Shown here piece after piece: positions 50,614-59,537 of a stretch of DNA of 64,000 bases. This DNA comes from Halalkalicoccus subterraneus. Lineage in GTDB: Archaea; Halobacteriota; Halobacteria; Halobacteriales; Halalkalicoccaceae. The translations under genes and the position numbers were made by a program. Every line of letters begins with the position of its first letter. Positions within the stretch are counted from its first letter, which is position 1. The notes under the pieces were generated by a model that was not told the origin of the DNA, searched no databases, and saw only the letters and a program-made list of their open reading frames with translations. Location: contig NZ_RDQG01000021.1 in NCBI RefSeq assembly GCF_003697815.1, positions 1 through 64,000 of the forward strand, read 5' to 3'.

Positions 50614-51615
50614 TCAGTCGATCAGCGCGAGTCGCGTGGTCTCGTCCGCGGTATCGGGCGACGGGTTCTCCGGTGCGTCGCCGTGATAGAGGAGGAACCA
50701 GATGTAGACGTCGCCGTCGGTCGTCGGCCCGGCCTCGTACGCGGTCCGCTCGGTTTCGCCGTCCTCGACGGTGGTCTCGAACCGATCGAACTCCGTCCCG
50801 TTACCGACGTTCTCGACGGTCCGTCCGTCATCGCTCAGGGAGACCTCCTGCTGGTAGACGACCGTCGTATACGTCTGTGTCTCGCCCTCGTGGTTCTCGA
50901 TACCGACCGTTATCGGGGCGGTCTCGCCCGCCGAGAGGTTCGTCGGAAGGTCCGTTGCCGTCAGGTTCCCGTCGTCGTTCTCCGAGAGCAAATACAGCTC
51001 CGTGTGGGGCTCCTCGTCCGGCAACGACGGGGCGGCGATCGCCATGTACGCCCCGCCGACGAGCAGGACGAGCAGACTGAACACGAGCGTGACGTTCAAC
51101 AGGACGTGGCGTTTGTTCTCCGGTTCGAACGCCTGCCGGTGCTCCCCACGACGACGGTTTCGAACCCGAAAGAGGTTCGGGATGCCACTAACCGAGGCGC
51201 CGATACCCGGTCCGTACCGGTTTTCGGGAACGACCCGGGCGCGCCTGAGGAGTCCGACCAGCCCGAAGAACACGCTCCAGGCGACGACTGCAACGCCGAT
51301 CGGCAGGAGCGTGATACCATATGGAGTGAAGTTCGCGGCGTACGCGATCATCGAGACGATCGCGAGACTCAGCGCGATCGACAGGACGACGCGTTCGACG
51401 GTGCCGAGTCCCTGACCGTCCTCGTCCGGCGCTTCGGGAAAGAGCGCGCTGATGAGGGCGTATCCGGGCAGCAACAGGACGAGCGGGAGGGCGAGTGCGA
51501 TACGGATCGGCGTGATCGTCGTCCCGAGGACGAGGATTCCGACCGCGGCGAGTGCACTGAAGAGGACGAGAGCGAGGAGGTCTCCCGCCCACCGGTGGGG
51601 CTTCATTTCCTCCAC
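50614..51615 (-). CDS. DUF1616 membrane protein
   Basis: 333 aa. Four N-terminal helices (LLALVLFSALAAVGILVLGT, LALPLVLLLPGYALISALFP, VLSIALSLAIVSMIAYAANF and the following helix) match DUF1616. A basic loop and a further helix (LLNVTLVFSLLVLLVGGAYM) precede an extracytoplasmic beta domain (LYLLSENDDGNLTATDLPTN). That domain has sequons NLT, NLS and NGT and resembles a CARDB-like fold. DUF1616 proteins often occur beside archaeal S-layer glycosylation genes, but no activity is known. An ATG at 51606 is an alternative start. Its stop abuts the stop of the wHTH gene with no gap. Confidence 0.83.
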   Translation of the reverse strand: MEEMKPHRWAGDLLALVLFSALAAVGILVLGTTITPIRIALALPLVLLLPGYALISALFPEAPDEDGQGLGTVERVVLSIALSLAIVSMIAYAANFTPYGITLLPIGVAVVAWSVFFGLVGLLRRARVVPENRYGPGIGASVSGIPNLFRVRNRRRGEHRQAFEPENKRHVLLNVTLVFSLLVLLVGGAYMAIAAPSLPDEEPHTELYLLSENDDGNLTATDLPTNLSAGETAPITVGIENHEGETQTYTTVVYQQEVSLSDDGRTVENVGNGTEFDRFETTVEDGETERTAYEAGPTTDGDVYIWFLLYHGDAPENPSPDTADETTRLALID

Positions 51616-51732
51616 CTACGCGAGGTGCCATCAAAAACCCCGCGACCGACGTTCGCGGCGATACCTCGGCTCTCGGTACCGATTGACATTGATTGGGAGC
51701 CGCTAATACGCCATCGATGGGGCTTAATACGT

Positions 51733-51738
51733 TTATAA
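51733..51738 (+). promoter_or_regulatory. TATA box of the wbp-like operon
   Basis: TTATAA within ACGTTTATAAC, about 62-67 bases upstream of the small ORF start at 51800. The rest of the 309-base gap 51616-51924 holds only that ORF and no other signal I can support. Confidence 0.5.
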
Positions 51739-51799
51739 CAAAGCCCCCACTACTCAGTAACTAAAGCGAGAACGGACTCCGTCCGCTCGCGCTTCAACC

Positions 51800-51928
51800 A
51801 TGACCACGACATCACTCTCCCCTGTCGTCCCGTCTACCGGGCCGACGACAGGACACGACTACATCACCCGATCGGCGTTCGAGACCCCTCGTGCCGACGG
51901 ACTGCGTCCCTTCGGGGGCAACAGATGA
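51800..51928 (+). CDS. 42-aa ORF leading the wbp-like operon (uncertain)
   Basis: ATG 51800 opens a frame (MTTTSLSPVVPSTGPTTGHD) of 42 codons whose TGA overlaps the aminotransferase start by four bases (ATGA). It is Thr/Pro/Gly-rich without recognised motifs. It may be a coupling leader or a small protein. The long stretch between the TATA box and ATG 51925 favours something functional here, but third-position bias is weak over such a short span. Confidence 0.4.
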   Translation: MTTTSLSPVVPSTGPTTGHDYITRSAFETPRADGLRPFGGNR

Positions 51929-53013
51929 TCCCCATTGCGAACCCCGACATCGGCGAGGGCGAACAGGAGGCCGTCGCGGACGTCCTCGATTCGGGCTACA
52001 TCGCGAGCGGCGACGTCGTCACCGACTTCGAAGAGGAGTTCGCCGCGTTCTGCGAGGCCGATCGCGGCGTCGCGACCGCGAACGGCACCGCCGCCCTTCA
52101 CGCGACCTGCGAAGCGCTCGACGTGCGGGGACAGGCGGTCGTCACGACGCCCTTCTCGTTCGTCGCGACGGCGAACTCGATCCGACTCGCGGGCGGCGAA
52201 CCGGTGTTCGCCGACATCGACCCCGAGACGTACAACCTCGACCCCGACGCGGCCGAGGCGATCCTGCGCGAACGCGAGGACGTCGCGGCGATCATGCCGG
52301 TGCACCTCTACGGTCTGCCGGCCGCGATGGATCGGTTCGTCGAACTCGGCGAGGAGTACGACGTCGCCGTGATCGAGGACGCCGCACAGGCACACGGCGC
52401 GACCGTCGACGGCCGACCCGTCGGCTCGATCGGCGACGTCGCCTGCTTTTCCTTTTACCCGACGAAGAACATGACGACGGGCGAAGGGGGAATGGTGACG
52501 ACGGACGACCCCGAGATCGAGGCCGGCGTTCGCCAGTTCATCAACCACGGCCGCGACGGCAGCGCCCAGTACGCTCACACGTCCGTCGGCCACAACCTCC
52601 GGCTGACGAACATCGCCGCCGGGATCGGGCGCGTCCAGCTCGATCGGCTCGAAGAGTTCACCGAGGCCCGCCAGGACAACGCGAGGCGACTCACCGACGG
52701 GCTCTCCGACACGGGGGTCGAAACGCCGGTCGTTCCGGACGACAGGACCCACGTCTATCACCAGTATACGGTCCGTACCGAGGACCGCGATGGACTCAAG
52801 GAAGCGCTCGAACGGGCCGACGTCGGAAGCAAGGTCTACTACCCGACCTGCATCCACGAACTCGCCGCCTACGATGGCTACAGCGCCGACGTCCCGAACG
52901 CGTCCCGTGCATGCGACGAAGTGCTCTCCCTGCCGGTTCATCCGCACGTCTCGGCGGACGATATCGATCGGATCGTTGATGCCGTCGCGGACGCTGGGGT
53001 GAACCATGTCTGA
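51925..53013 (+). CDS. DegT/DnrJ/EryC1 family aminotransferase (WbpE-like)
   Basis: 362 aa PLP-dependent sugar aminotransferase. The PLP lysine is in FYPTKNMTTGEGG (about K181). GTAALHATCEALDVRGQAVV and DVRGQ...TTPFSFVATANSI form the cofactor pocket, and the Asp binding the ring nitrogen is in VIEDAAQAHGA. WbpE of Pseudomonas aminates the 3-keto intermediate of UDP-GlcNAcA. The immediately downstream dehydrogenase, overlapping by eight bases, is a WbpB-like partner, which supports that assignment. Start ATG 51925 overlaps a small upstream ORF. Confidence 0.88.
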   Translation: MIPIANPDIGEGEQEAVADVLDSGYIASGDVVTDFEEEFAAFCEADRGVATANGTAALHATCEALDVRGQAVVTTPFSFVATANSIRLAGGEPVFADIDPETYNLDPDAAEAILREREDVAAIMPVHLYGLPAAMDRFVELGEEYDVAVIEDAAQAHGATVDGRPVGSIGDVACFSFYPTKNMTTGEGGMVTTDDPEIEAGVRQFINHGRDGSAQYAHTSVGHNLRLTNIAAGIGRVQLDRLEEFTEARQDNARRLTDGLSDTGVETPVVPDDRTHVYHQYTVRTEDRDGLKEALERADVGSKVYYPTCIHELAAYDGYSADVPNASRACDEVLSLPVHPHVSADDIDRIVDAVADAGVNHV

Positions 53014-53983
53014 GCAGCCTCCGGTCAGGGTGGGCGTCATCGGCGTCGGCAGCATGGGCCAGAACCACGTTCGCGTCTATCGGGAGCTACCCGAAACCGA
53101 GCTCGTCGGGATCCATGACGTGGATATGGAGCAGGCGCGCTCGGTCGCCGAGGCGTTCGGCACGGACGCACTCGATATGACCGACCTACTCGAGTCGGTC
53201 GACGCCGTTTCGATCTCGGTCCCGACGCAGTTCCACTACGACACCGCCCGCGAGTGTATCGAGGCCGGCGTCAACGTTCTGGTCGAGAAACCCCTCGTCG
53301 AGGACCTTGCGGACGGCCGGGCACTGATCGACTTCGCCGACGAACGCGACGTCGTTCTGCAGGTCGGCCACATCGAGCGGTTCAACCCGGCGGTCATGAC
53401 GCTGATGGAACTGCTCGACGATATGGAGATCATCGCGATCGAGGCCCGCCGTCTCGGGCCGCCGCTCGATCGGGAGATCGATGACACCGCCGTGATGGAC
53501 CTGATGATCCACGACCTCGACATCGTGCTGTCCATCTTCGGGGAAGAAGCAGAAGAGGTCCACGCCGTCGGTGCGCGGGACACGAACTACGCCACGGCGA
53601 CGATCCAGACCCCGTCCGGTCGGATCGGGCAGTTCACCGCCAGCCGCGTGACCCAGCAGAAGGTCCGCGAGCTAACGATCACCGCCGATAAATGTCGAGT
53701 GGTCGTCGACTACATCGACCAGTCGATCGAGATCACTCGCCAGTCGCTCCCCGAATACGTCGATCAGGAGGGCTTTCGCTATCGCCATGAGAACGTCGTC
53801 GAACAGGTGCTCGTCGAACGCCGCGAGCCGCTGAAAAACGAGCTCTCGGCGTTCGCCGAATCGGTCAGAACCGGCACCGAACCGGTCGTGACCGGTGAGG
53901 ACGGTCTTCGAGCGCTCTCGCTCGCACGCGAGATCGACGGGCTCGCCGCCCCGAAACAGGACGCACCGACTGACACCCTTTGA
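53006..53983 (+). CDS. Gfo/Idh/MocA oxidoreductase (WbpB-like)
   Basis: 325 aa. The N-terminal Rossmann fold has VGVIGVGSMGQNHVRVYREL, and the family active-site motif is VLVEKPLVEDLADG with the conserved Lys. The C-terminal alpha/beta domain includes DLMIHDLDIVLSIFGE, where a His is near the expected catalytic position. In the Wbp pathway the enzyme oxidises C3 of UDP-GlcNAcA to the 3-keto sugar, which WbpE then aminates. Its start lies within the last codons of the aminotransferase gene, so the two are translationally coupled. Confidence 0.86.
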   Translation: MSEQPPVRVGVIGVGSMGQNHVRVYRELPETELVGIHDVDMEQARSVAEAFGTDALDMTDLLESVDAVSISVPTQFHYDTARECIEAGVNVLVEKPLVEDLADGRALIDFADERDVVLQVGHIERFNPAVMTLMELLDDMEIIAIEARRLGPPLDREIDDTAVMDLMIHDLDIVLSIFGEEAEEVHAVGARDTNYATATIQTPSGRIGQFTASRVTQQKVRELTITADKCRVVVDYIDQSIEITRQSLPEYVDQEGFRYRHENVVEQVLVERREPLKNELSAFAESVRTGTEPVVTGEDGLRALSLAREIDGLAAPKQDAPTDTL

Positions 53984-54010
53984 GACGACTCATGTACCAG
54001 CCATCACCCG

Positions 54011-54027
54011 GGAGAGCGACACTCTCC
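54011..54027 (+). terminator. Hairpin between wbpB-like and wbpD-like genes
   Basis: GGAGAG and CTCTCC form a perfect 6-bp stem with loop CGACA, 28 bases after the upstream stop. There is no T-tract, so it may be a processing or attenuation hairpin. Confidence 0.35.
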
Positions 54028-54058
54028 TATAGCTTGCACACAAATACACCCATGAGTT

Positions 54059-54100
54059 ATGTCCGAGAAACAACCGAAAAACGGAGGGATCGCTGAATGA
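54059..54100 (+). other. 13-codon ORF and strong Shine-Dalgarno before wbpD-like gene
   Basis: ATG 54059 ([13 protein letters not shown]) ends in a TGA overlapping the next start by four bases. GGAGGGA at 54083-54089, seven bases before ATG 54097, is an unusually good ribosome binding site for a haloarchaeon. Confidence 0.4.
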
Positions 54101-54690
54101 GCGACACGCGCCTCGATCTCGGCGAGGACTGCGTCATCGACGACCCCGACACCGTGGGATATCTCCACGACGAATCGGCCGATCCTGCCGTCATCGGTGA
54201 TCGGGCCCGCATTCGCAAGGGGACGATCGTCTACGCGGACGTCGAGATCGGGGACGACTTCACGACGGGTCACAACGCCCTCGTACGCGAGGAGACGACC
54301 ATCGGCGACGACGTGATCGTCGGTACGGACACCGTCATCGACGGTACGACCGAGATCGGCTCGCACGTCAGCCTTCAGACCGGCGTTTACGTCCCGACGG
54401 ACACGACGATCGGCTCGAACGTCTTCGTCGGTCCGCGTGCGGTGATGACGAACGACCCCTACCCCGTCCGGCAGGACGACGACCTCGTGGGCCCGACCCT
54501 CGAGGACGGCGTCTCGATCGGCGCGAACGCGACGATCCTCCCCGGGGTGCGCATCGGCGCGGGCTCGTTCGTCGCCGCGGGGGCGATCGTCACCGAGGAC
54601 GTTCCTCCGCACACCCTCGCGTTGGGGACGCCCGCGCGACACCGCGACCTTCCCGAGTCACTCTCGGGGGAGAACCTACTCCATGAGTAA
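54097..54690 (+). CDS. Hexapeptide-repeat N-acetyltransferase (WbpD-like)
   Basis: 197 aa left-handed beta-helix. Hexapeptide turns run through [20 protein letters not shown], then [20 protein letters not shown] and [20 protein letters not shown]. The last is the conserved active-site loop of WbpD/PglD-type sugar N-acetyltransferases. It would acetylate the 3-amino group introduced by the upstream aminotransferase, giving UDP-GlcNAc3NAcA. The downstream dehydrogenase start lies inside its last codons. The His expected in the catalytic loop of some relatives is not obvious here. Confidence 0.87.
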   Translation: MSDTRLDLGEDCVIDDPDTVGYLHDESADPAVIGDRARIRKGTIVYADVEIGDDFTTGHNALVREETTIGDDVIVGTDTVIDGTTEIGSHVSLQTGVYVPTDTTIGSNVFVGPRAVMTNDPYPVRQDDDLVGPTLEDGVSIGANATILPGVRIGAGSFVAAGAIVTEDVPPHTLALGTPARHRDLPESLSGENLLHE

Positions 54691-56071
54691 TACAGTACGG
54701 AGCGCTCCGGCGCTCTACGGCTCCGAGGCATCGACGGACGAACAACGCAGTGCCCTGACCGGTGGCGAGATCCCCGTTGCGGTCTACGGACTCGGCAAGA
54801 TGGGACTGCCCCTCGCGTCGGTCTACGCCGACGTGACCGGTAACGTCACCGGGATGGACGTCGACCCCGAGGTCGTCGAGGGCGTCAACGCCGGTGAGAA
54901 CCATATCACTGGTGAACCCGGCCTCTCGGACCTCGTGGGCGAGGTCGTCGACCGGGGCGCGTTCTCGGCAACGACCGACGGCGCTGCGGCCGCGGAGGCC
55001 GCCCGAATCCACGTCGTGATCGTGCCGACGCTGGTCGACGAGGACAGCAAACCCGACCTCTCGGTCGTCGAGACGGTGATGGAACAGATCGCCTCGGGAC
55101 TCACACCCGGCGATCAGGTGATCCTCGAATCGACGGTGCCCCCCCGCACCTGTCGTGACGTGGTCGCTCCGCTGCTCGCCGAGGAAAGCGGACTGGACCG
55201 CGAGGAGTTCGGCGTCGCCTTCTGTCCCGAGCGCACCGCGAGCGGGCGGGCGATCGAGGACATCCGTGGGGCCTACCCCAAGATCGTCGGCGGGATCGAC
55301 GCAGAGAGCACCCGCGTAGCCGAACTGATCTACGGCGAGATCAATAGCCAGGAGATCATTCCCGTCTCGGACGCGACGACCGCGGAGGCGGTCAAGGTGT
55401 TCGAAGGGGTGTATCGCGACGTCAACATCGCGCTCGTGAACGAGCTGACGAAACACGCCGAAGAACTCGAGATCAACGTTCTGGAGGCGATCCAGGCCGC
55501 GAACACCCTGCCGTTCTGTGACCTGCACATCCCCGGTGCGGGCGTCGGGGGTCACTGCATCCCCTACTACCCGCACTTCCTGATCCAGATGTTCGATGCG
55601 GACTCGCGGCTGATGGAACTCTCTCGCGAGATCAACGACACGATGCCGACCTACACCGCGGAACTCGCCCTCTCCGGGCTGACGAAGCACGGAAAGGAGA
55701 CCGAGGGAAGCGACGTGCTCGTCCTCGGGCTGACCTATCGGGCCGGCGTCGACGAGCTGCGCGCGACGCCCGCGGTGGGCGTCATCGAGCGTCTCGCGAG
55801 TGCGGGCGCGAACGTCACCGCGGTCGATCCGATCACCGACTCCTACGAACCGTTCGAGGACGCGGGCGCGGAGGTCACCTCGCTCGACGATGCGCGCGAG
55901 CGAAGCTACGACGCGGTCGTGCTGGTGACCGCCCAGGAAGCGTTCGAGGAGCTCGAGATACCTGCGCTGGCGACCGACGACCCGCTGGTGGTCGTCGACG
56001 GCCGGCAGGCCCTGACGGAGCTACAGAATGAACACGGAATCTACTACAGAGGGATCGGTATCAATGCCTAA
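54683..56071 (+). CDS. Nucleotide-sugar 6-dehydrogenase (WecC-like)
   Basis: 462 aa UDP-sugar dehydrogenase. The N-terminal NAD domain has [20 protein letters not shown]. The catalytic cysteine lies in [13 protein letters not shown] (about C292), and the central helix segment is [20 protein letters not shown]. The family oxidises the C6 hydroxyl of UDP-hexoses to a carboxylate in two NAD steps. Overall features (GEPGLSD near residue 75, YYPHF) look closer to UDP-ManNAc dehydrogenase WecC than to UDP-Glc dehydrogenases. It overlaps both neighbours (8 bases each). Confidence 0.88.
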   Translation: MSNTVRSAPALYGSEASTDEQRSALTGGEIPVAVYGLGKMGLPLASVYADVTGNVTGMDVDPEVVEGVNAGENHITGEPGLSDLVGEVVDRGAFSATTDGAAAAEAARIHVVIVPTLVDEDSKPDLSVVETVMEQIASGLTPGDQVILESTVPPRTCRDVVAPLLAEESGLDREEFGVAFCPERTASGRAIEDIRGAYPKIVGGIDAESTRVAELIYGEINSQEIIPVSDATTAEAVKVFEGVYRDVNIALVNELTKHAEELEINVLEAIQAANTLPFCDLHIPGAGVGGHCIPYYPHFLIQMFDADSRLMELSREINDTMPTYTAELALSGLTKHGKETEGSDVLVLGLTYRAGVDELRATPAVGVIERLASAGANVTAVDPITDSYEPFEDAGAEVTSLDDARERSYDAVVLVTAQEAFEELEIPALATDDPLVVVDGRQALTELQNEHGIYYRGIGINA

Positions 56072-57359
56072 TTCCACAACGAAAACGGTCTGTATCGTCG
56101 GCCTCGGTTACGTCGGCCTGCCGCTCGCAAGCGCCTTCGACGAGGAGGGGCTCGACGTGATCGGCTTCGACGTCGACGAGGAGAAGATAGCGGAACTTTC
56201 GGAGGGTCGCGACCCGACCGGTGAGATCGGCGACGACGTCGTCTCGAAAAGCGGGATCGAGTTCACGACGGATCCGGCTCCGATCGAGCGTGCCGACTAC
56301 GCCATCATCACCGTGCCGACGCCGGTCGACAGCATGAAGAACCCGAATCTCGACTTCGTCGAGAGTGCGGGTCGGACCGTCGGCGAGCACCTCTCGACCG
56401 GCACGACCGTCGTCCTCGAGTCGACCGTCTACCCGGGCGTCACGCGGGACGTCCTCGGCCCGGCGATCGAGGAGGCCTCGGGGCTGACCCAGGGTGAGGA
56501 GTTCAACATGGGGTATTCGCCCGAGCGGCTCTCTCCGGGGACTGATAAGAGTCTCCGCGAGGTCAAGAAGATCGTCAGCGGCGACACCGACGAGACGCTC
56601 GAGGACTTAGCCGCGCTCTACGGTACCATCATCGACGCCGGGCTTTATCACGCTGAGACCATCGAGGCCGCGGAGGCGGCGAAGGTCCTCGAGAACATCC
56701 AGCGTGACGTGAACATCGCGGTCGTCAACGAGCTCGCGCTGATCTGTGACCACATGGGACTCGACACGCAGGAAGTGATCGATGCGGCGTCCTCGAAGTG
56801 GAACTTCCATCCGTACACGCCGGGGCTCGTCGGTGGTCACTGCATCCCAGTTGATCCCCTGTTCCTAGTGCATGGCTCCGAACGCGCGGGATACTCGCCG
56901 AAGCTCATCCTCCAGGCCCGCGAGGTCAACGAGTACATGCCCAAACACACCGCGGAGCTCACGCTCAAGGCGCTCAACAAGTCCGGCAAGGTGCTTCAGG
57001 ACAGCCGGCTGGTCGTGCTCGGACTCGCGTACAAGCCCAACGTCGGCGACCTTCGAACCTCCGAGATCGGCGGCGTCATCACGACGCTTGCCGAGTACGG
57101 AATCGAGTGTGACGGTTACGACCCCCTCGCACCCGACGAGAAGATCCGCGAGTCGTTCGGGATCGACCCGCTTTCCGAGATGGACTTCGACGGCGCGGAC
57201 GGGATCGTGCTGGCGACGCCCCACGACGAGGTTCTCGAGGAGTTCGATCTCCGAGCGGCGAAAGAGCAACTCGCCGACGATCCCGTTCTCGTGGACGTGA
57301 AAGGCGTGCTGGATCAAGCCGAGGTCGAGGAGGTCGGTTATGCCTACCGCAAGCTCTGA
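56064..57359 (+). CDS. Nucleotide-sugar 6-dehydrogenase (WbpA/TviB-like)
   Basis: 431 aa from ATG 56064, overlapping the preceding stop. The NAD motif is VGLGYVGLPLASAF, the catalytic cysteine is in LVGGHCIPVDPLFLVH (about C260), and YSPERLSPGTDKSL is typical of the WbpA/TviB/WbpO group that uses UDP-GlcNAc or UDP-GalNAc. It is clearly different from the upstream WecC-like enzyme, so the operon encodes two uronate-forming steps. Its product would be the UDP-GlcNAcA needed by the WbpB/E/D-like enzymes. It overlaps the DUF354 gene by 20 bases. Confidence 0.88.
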   Translation: MPNSTTKTVCIVGLGYVGLPLASAFDEEGLDVIGFDVDEEKIAELSEGRDPTGEIGDDVVSKSGIEFTTDPAPIERADYAIITVPTPVDSMKNPNLDFVESAGRTVGEHLSTGTTVVLESTVYPGVTRDVLGPAIEEASGLTQGEEFNMGYSPERLSPGTDKSLREVKKIVSGDTDETLEDLAALYGTIIDAGLYHAETIEAAEAAKVLENIQRDVNIAVVNELALICDHMGLDTQEVIDAASSKWNFHPYTPGLVGGHCIPVDPLFLVHGSERAGYSPKLILQAREVNEYMPKHTAELTLKALNKSGKVLQDSRLVVLGLAYKPNVGDLRTSEIGGVITTLAEYGIECDGYDPLAPDEKIRESFGIDPLSEMDFDGADGIVLATPHDEVLEEFDLRAAKEQLADDPVLVDVKGVLDQAEVEEVGYAYRKL

Positions 57360-58389
57360 GGGCGGACGCCTGCTGATCGCCATCCAGCATCCAGCGCACG
57401 TCCACTTCTACAGGCACGCGATTCGCGAACTCGAGGACGACCACGAGGTCTCGATCGTCGTGCGCGACTCGGAGGTCGCGACCGACCTGCTCGACGCCTA
57501 CGGGTTCGAATACGACGTGATCGGTCGTTCGGCCTCGGGAATCCGGTTGCTCGCCGCCCAAGGGCTCTACGAGGCGCGGATGCTACGTCACGCCCGCGAC
57601 TTCAGGCCCGACGTGATGACCGCGATCGGCGGGTCCGCAGTCGCCCACGTCGCGCGTGCCGTCGGTGCGAAGAGCGTCGTCTTCACCGACACTGAACACG
57701 CGACGCTGACGAACAGGCTGATGGCCCCCTTCGCCGACGAGATCTGGACGCCCGAGTGCTTCCACGAGGACTTCGGCGAGAAACAGGTTCGGTATCCGGG
57801 CTATCACGAACTCGCCTATCTCCATCCCGATCGGTTCACCCCGGACGAGTCGATCCGTGGGGAGGTCGGGGTCGCGTCCGACGAGCCGTTCGTCGTGCTC
57901 CGACTCGTCTCGTGGGAGGCCTCCCACGACGCCGGCGCGGGCGGTATCGACGACGTGGGTGATGTCGTCGACCGTCTCGAAGCCACGGGGGCGACGGTGT
58001 TGATCACCGCCGAGGGCGACCTACCAGAACGCGTGCGCGATCGACAGGTGGACATCGAGCCCCATCGGATGCACGACCTGCTCGCCGAGGCGTCGCTGTT
58101 CGTCGGCGAGGGTGCGACGATGGCGGCTGAAAGTGCGGTGCTCGGAACGCCCGCAGTCTACGTTAACACCCTTCGGATGGGCTATACGGACGAACTCGAG
58201 GCGCGTTACGGGCTCCTGTTCAATCGGCAAGGGGCGTTCCGTCACCGAATGGCGATCGAGACGGCCGAAGCGGTCCTCTCGGGGGAGATCGATCGCGATT
58301 GGGACGCCGCACGCGAGCGCCTGCTCGCGGAGAAGGTCGATACGACCACCGTTATCACCGAGGCACTCACTGGCGATGGCACTCGATAG
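57340..58389 (+). CDS. DUF354 family protein (GT-B-like fold)
   Basis: 349 aa. The start MPTASSEGGRLLIAIQHPAH overlaps the preceding gene. Conserved DUF354 features are IQHPAHVHFYRHAIRELE, GGSAVAHVARAVGAKSVVF, TDTEHATLTNRLMAPFADEI, and a C-terminal GEGATMAAESAVLGTPAVYV. The family is distantly related to GT-B glycosyltransferases and UDP-GlcNAc 2-epimerases, and its activity is not established. Position directly after four Wbp-like genes suggests it completes or uses the nucleotide sugar. It may be the missing 2-epimerase or the first transferase. Confidence 0.85.
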   Translation: MPTASSEGGRLLIAIQHPAHVHFYRHAIRELEDDHEVSIVVRDSEVATDLLDAYGFEYDVIGRSASGIRLLAAQGLYEARMLRHARDFRPDVMTAIGGSAVAHVARAVGAKSVVFTDTEHATLTNRLMAPFADEIWTPECFHEDFGEKQVRYPGYHELAYLHPDRFTPDESIRGEVGVASDEPFVVLRLVSWEASHDAGAGGIDDVGDVVDRLEATGATVLITAEGDLPERVRDRQVDIEPHRMHDLLAEASLFVGEGATMAAESAVLGTPAVYVNTLRMGYTDELEARYGLLFNRQGAFRHRMAIETAEAVLSGEIDRDWDAARERLLAEKVDTTTVITEALTGDGTR

Positions 58390-59299
58390 CGTCCTGCAGT
58401 TGGTGACGACGCGTCGATCCTTTTTCGACCAGCAGGTGCGGGCACTCGAAGCACGCGGCGTCGACTGTACCGTCCTCGAAGTTCCCCAACCGGACGATGG
58501 ACGCGGAGCAAACGCGTTCGCGCGGTTTTATCGTAACGTCCTTCGGGAAGCAACGTTCGGCGAGTACGACCTCGTTCACGCGAACTACGGGCTGGTCGGC
58601 CCGTTCGCGCTGGCCCAGCCTACCCGTCCCGTCGTGCTTTCGATTTGGGGATCGGAAGTGATGGGATACTCGAACAGGCTCGATCGGACGACACGCTTCG
58701 CCGCGCGCCACAGCGATGCGGTGATCGCTCCGTCCGGAGCGGTTTCACGGGAGCTCGATGTGCCCCACACCGTGATCCCGTTCGGCATCGATACCGACCT
58801 GTTCCGACCGATCGATCGGGATGAGGCACGCGAGTACCTTGGTTGGGACCCCGACCAACGGATCGTCCTCTTTCCGTATGACTCCACACGTGCAGTGAAG
58901 AACTACCCATTGGCCGAGCGCGTCGTCGACCGTCTCTCGGTGGATGCTGAACTCCGGACCGTCTCAGGACTGGACTACGAGGAAATGCCCTACGTGATGA
59001 ACGCGAGCGACGCGTTGCTCGTCACCTCCGAGCGCGAAAGTGGCCCCATGGTCGTCAAAGAGGCGCTCGCGTGCGATCTCCCGGTCGTGTCGACCGACGT
59101 CGGTTTCGTTCGTGACGTGCTCGCCGGCGTTTCGAACTGTTCCATTGACCGATCCGTGAACGATCTGTCGGCCAGCCTCGATTCGATACTCAAGCGGGGT
59201 CTACGCGCCGATGGGCGGGACGTTATCGGTGATTTAGGCATCGAAACGATGGGTGACGAACTCCTTACGCTGTACACAATGATCGATCGCCTCGCGTAG
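58376..59299 (+). CDS. GT4 family glycosyltransferase (short)
   Basis: 307 aa from ATG 58376, which overlaps the DUF354 gene by 14 bases. The GT-B signature is in the C-terminal half: SERESGPMVVKEALACDLPV, then VSTDVGFVRDVL. The N-terminal domain includes YDLVHANYGLVGPFALA and VLSIWGSEVMG. At 307 residues it is shorter than typical GT4 enzymes (350-420) but keeps both domains. It is the last gene of the operon starting at the 42-aa ORF and would use the sugar made there or extend the glycan. Confidence 0.86.
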   Translation: MALDSVLQLVTTRRSFFDQQVRALEARGVDCTVLEVPQPDDGRGANAFARFYRNVLREATFGEYDLVHANYGLVGPFALAQPTRPVVLSIWGSEVMGYSNRLDRTTRFAARHSDAVIAPSGAVSRELDVPHTVIPFGIDTDLFRPIDRDEAREYLGWDPDQRIVLFPYDSTRAVKNYPLAERVVDRLSVDAELRTVSGLDYEEMPYVMNASDALLVTSERESGPMVVKEALACDLPVVSTDVGFVRDVLAGVSNCSIDRSVNDLSASLDSILKRGLRADGRDVIGDLGIETMGDELLTLYTMIDRLA

Positions 59300-59537
59300 A
59301 AACAAGAACACTTTTGCTGGAAACGGGCGCGCGAGAACACTCCCTTATCCCGTAGGTAGGCATAAGTGTATATGCGAGTTCACACTCATACCACTGTGTT
59401 CGGATGATTGAACGTCTGTATGGGGGACGTAGACCCGATTTGATTGAGTTCATAGACTAGCAAAAATAATTTCTTCTAATCGGAGACGATTGGTGGAACG
59501 ATCCGAAACGGTCTAAAACGGGTCGGAACAACGGCCG

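Noticed and set aside
51859-53055. 398-aa minus-strand frame opposite the aminotransferase
   Set aside because: No recognisable motif; the plus strand has the complete DegT motif set and overlapping operon partners.
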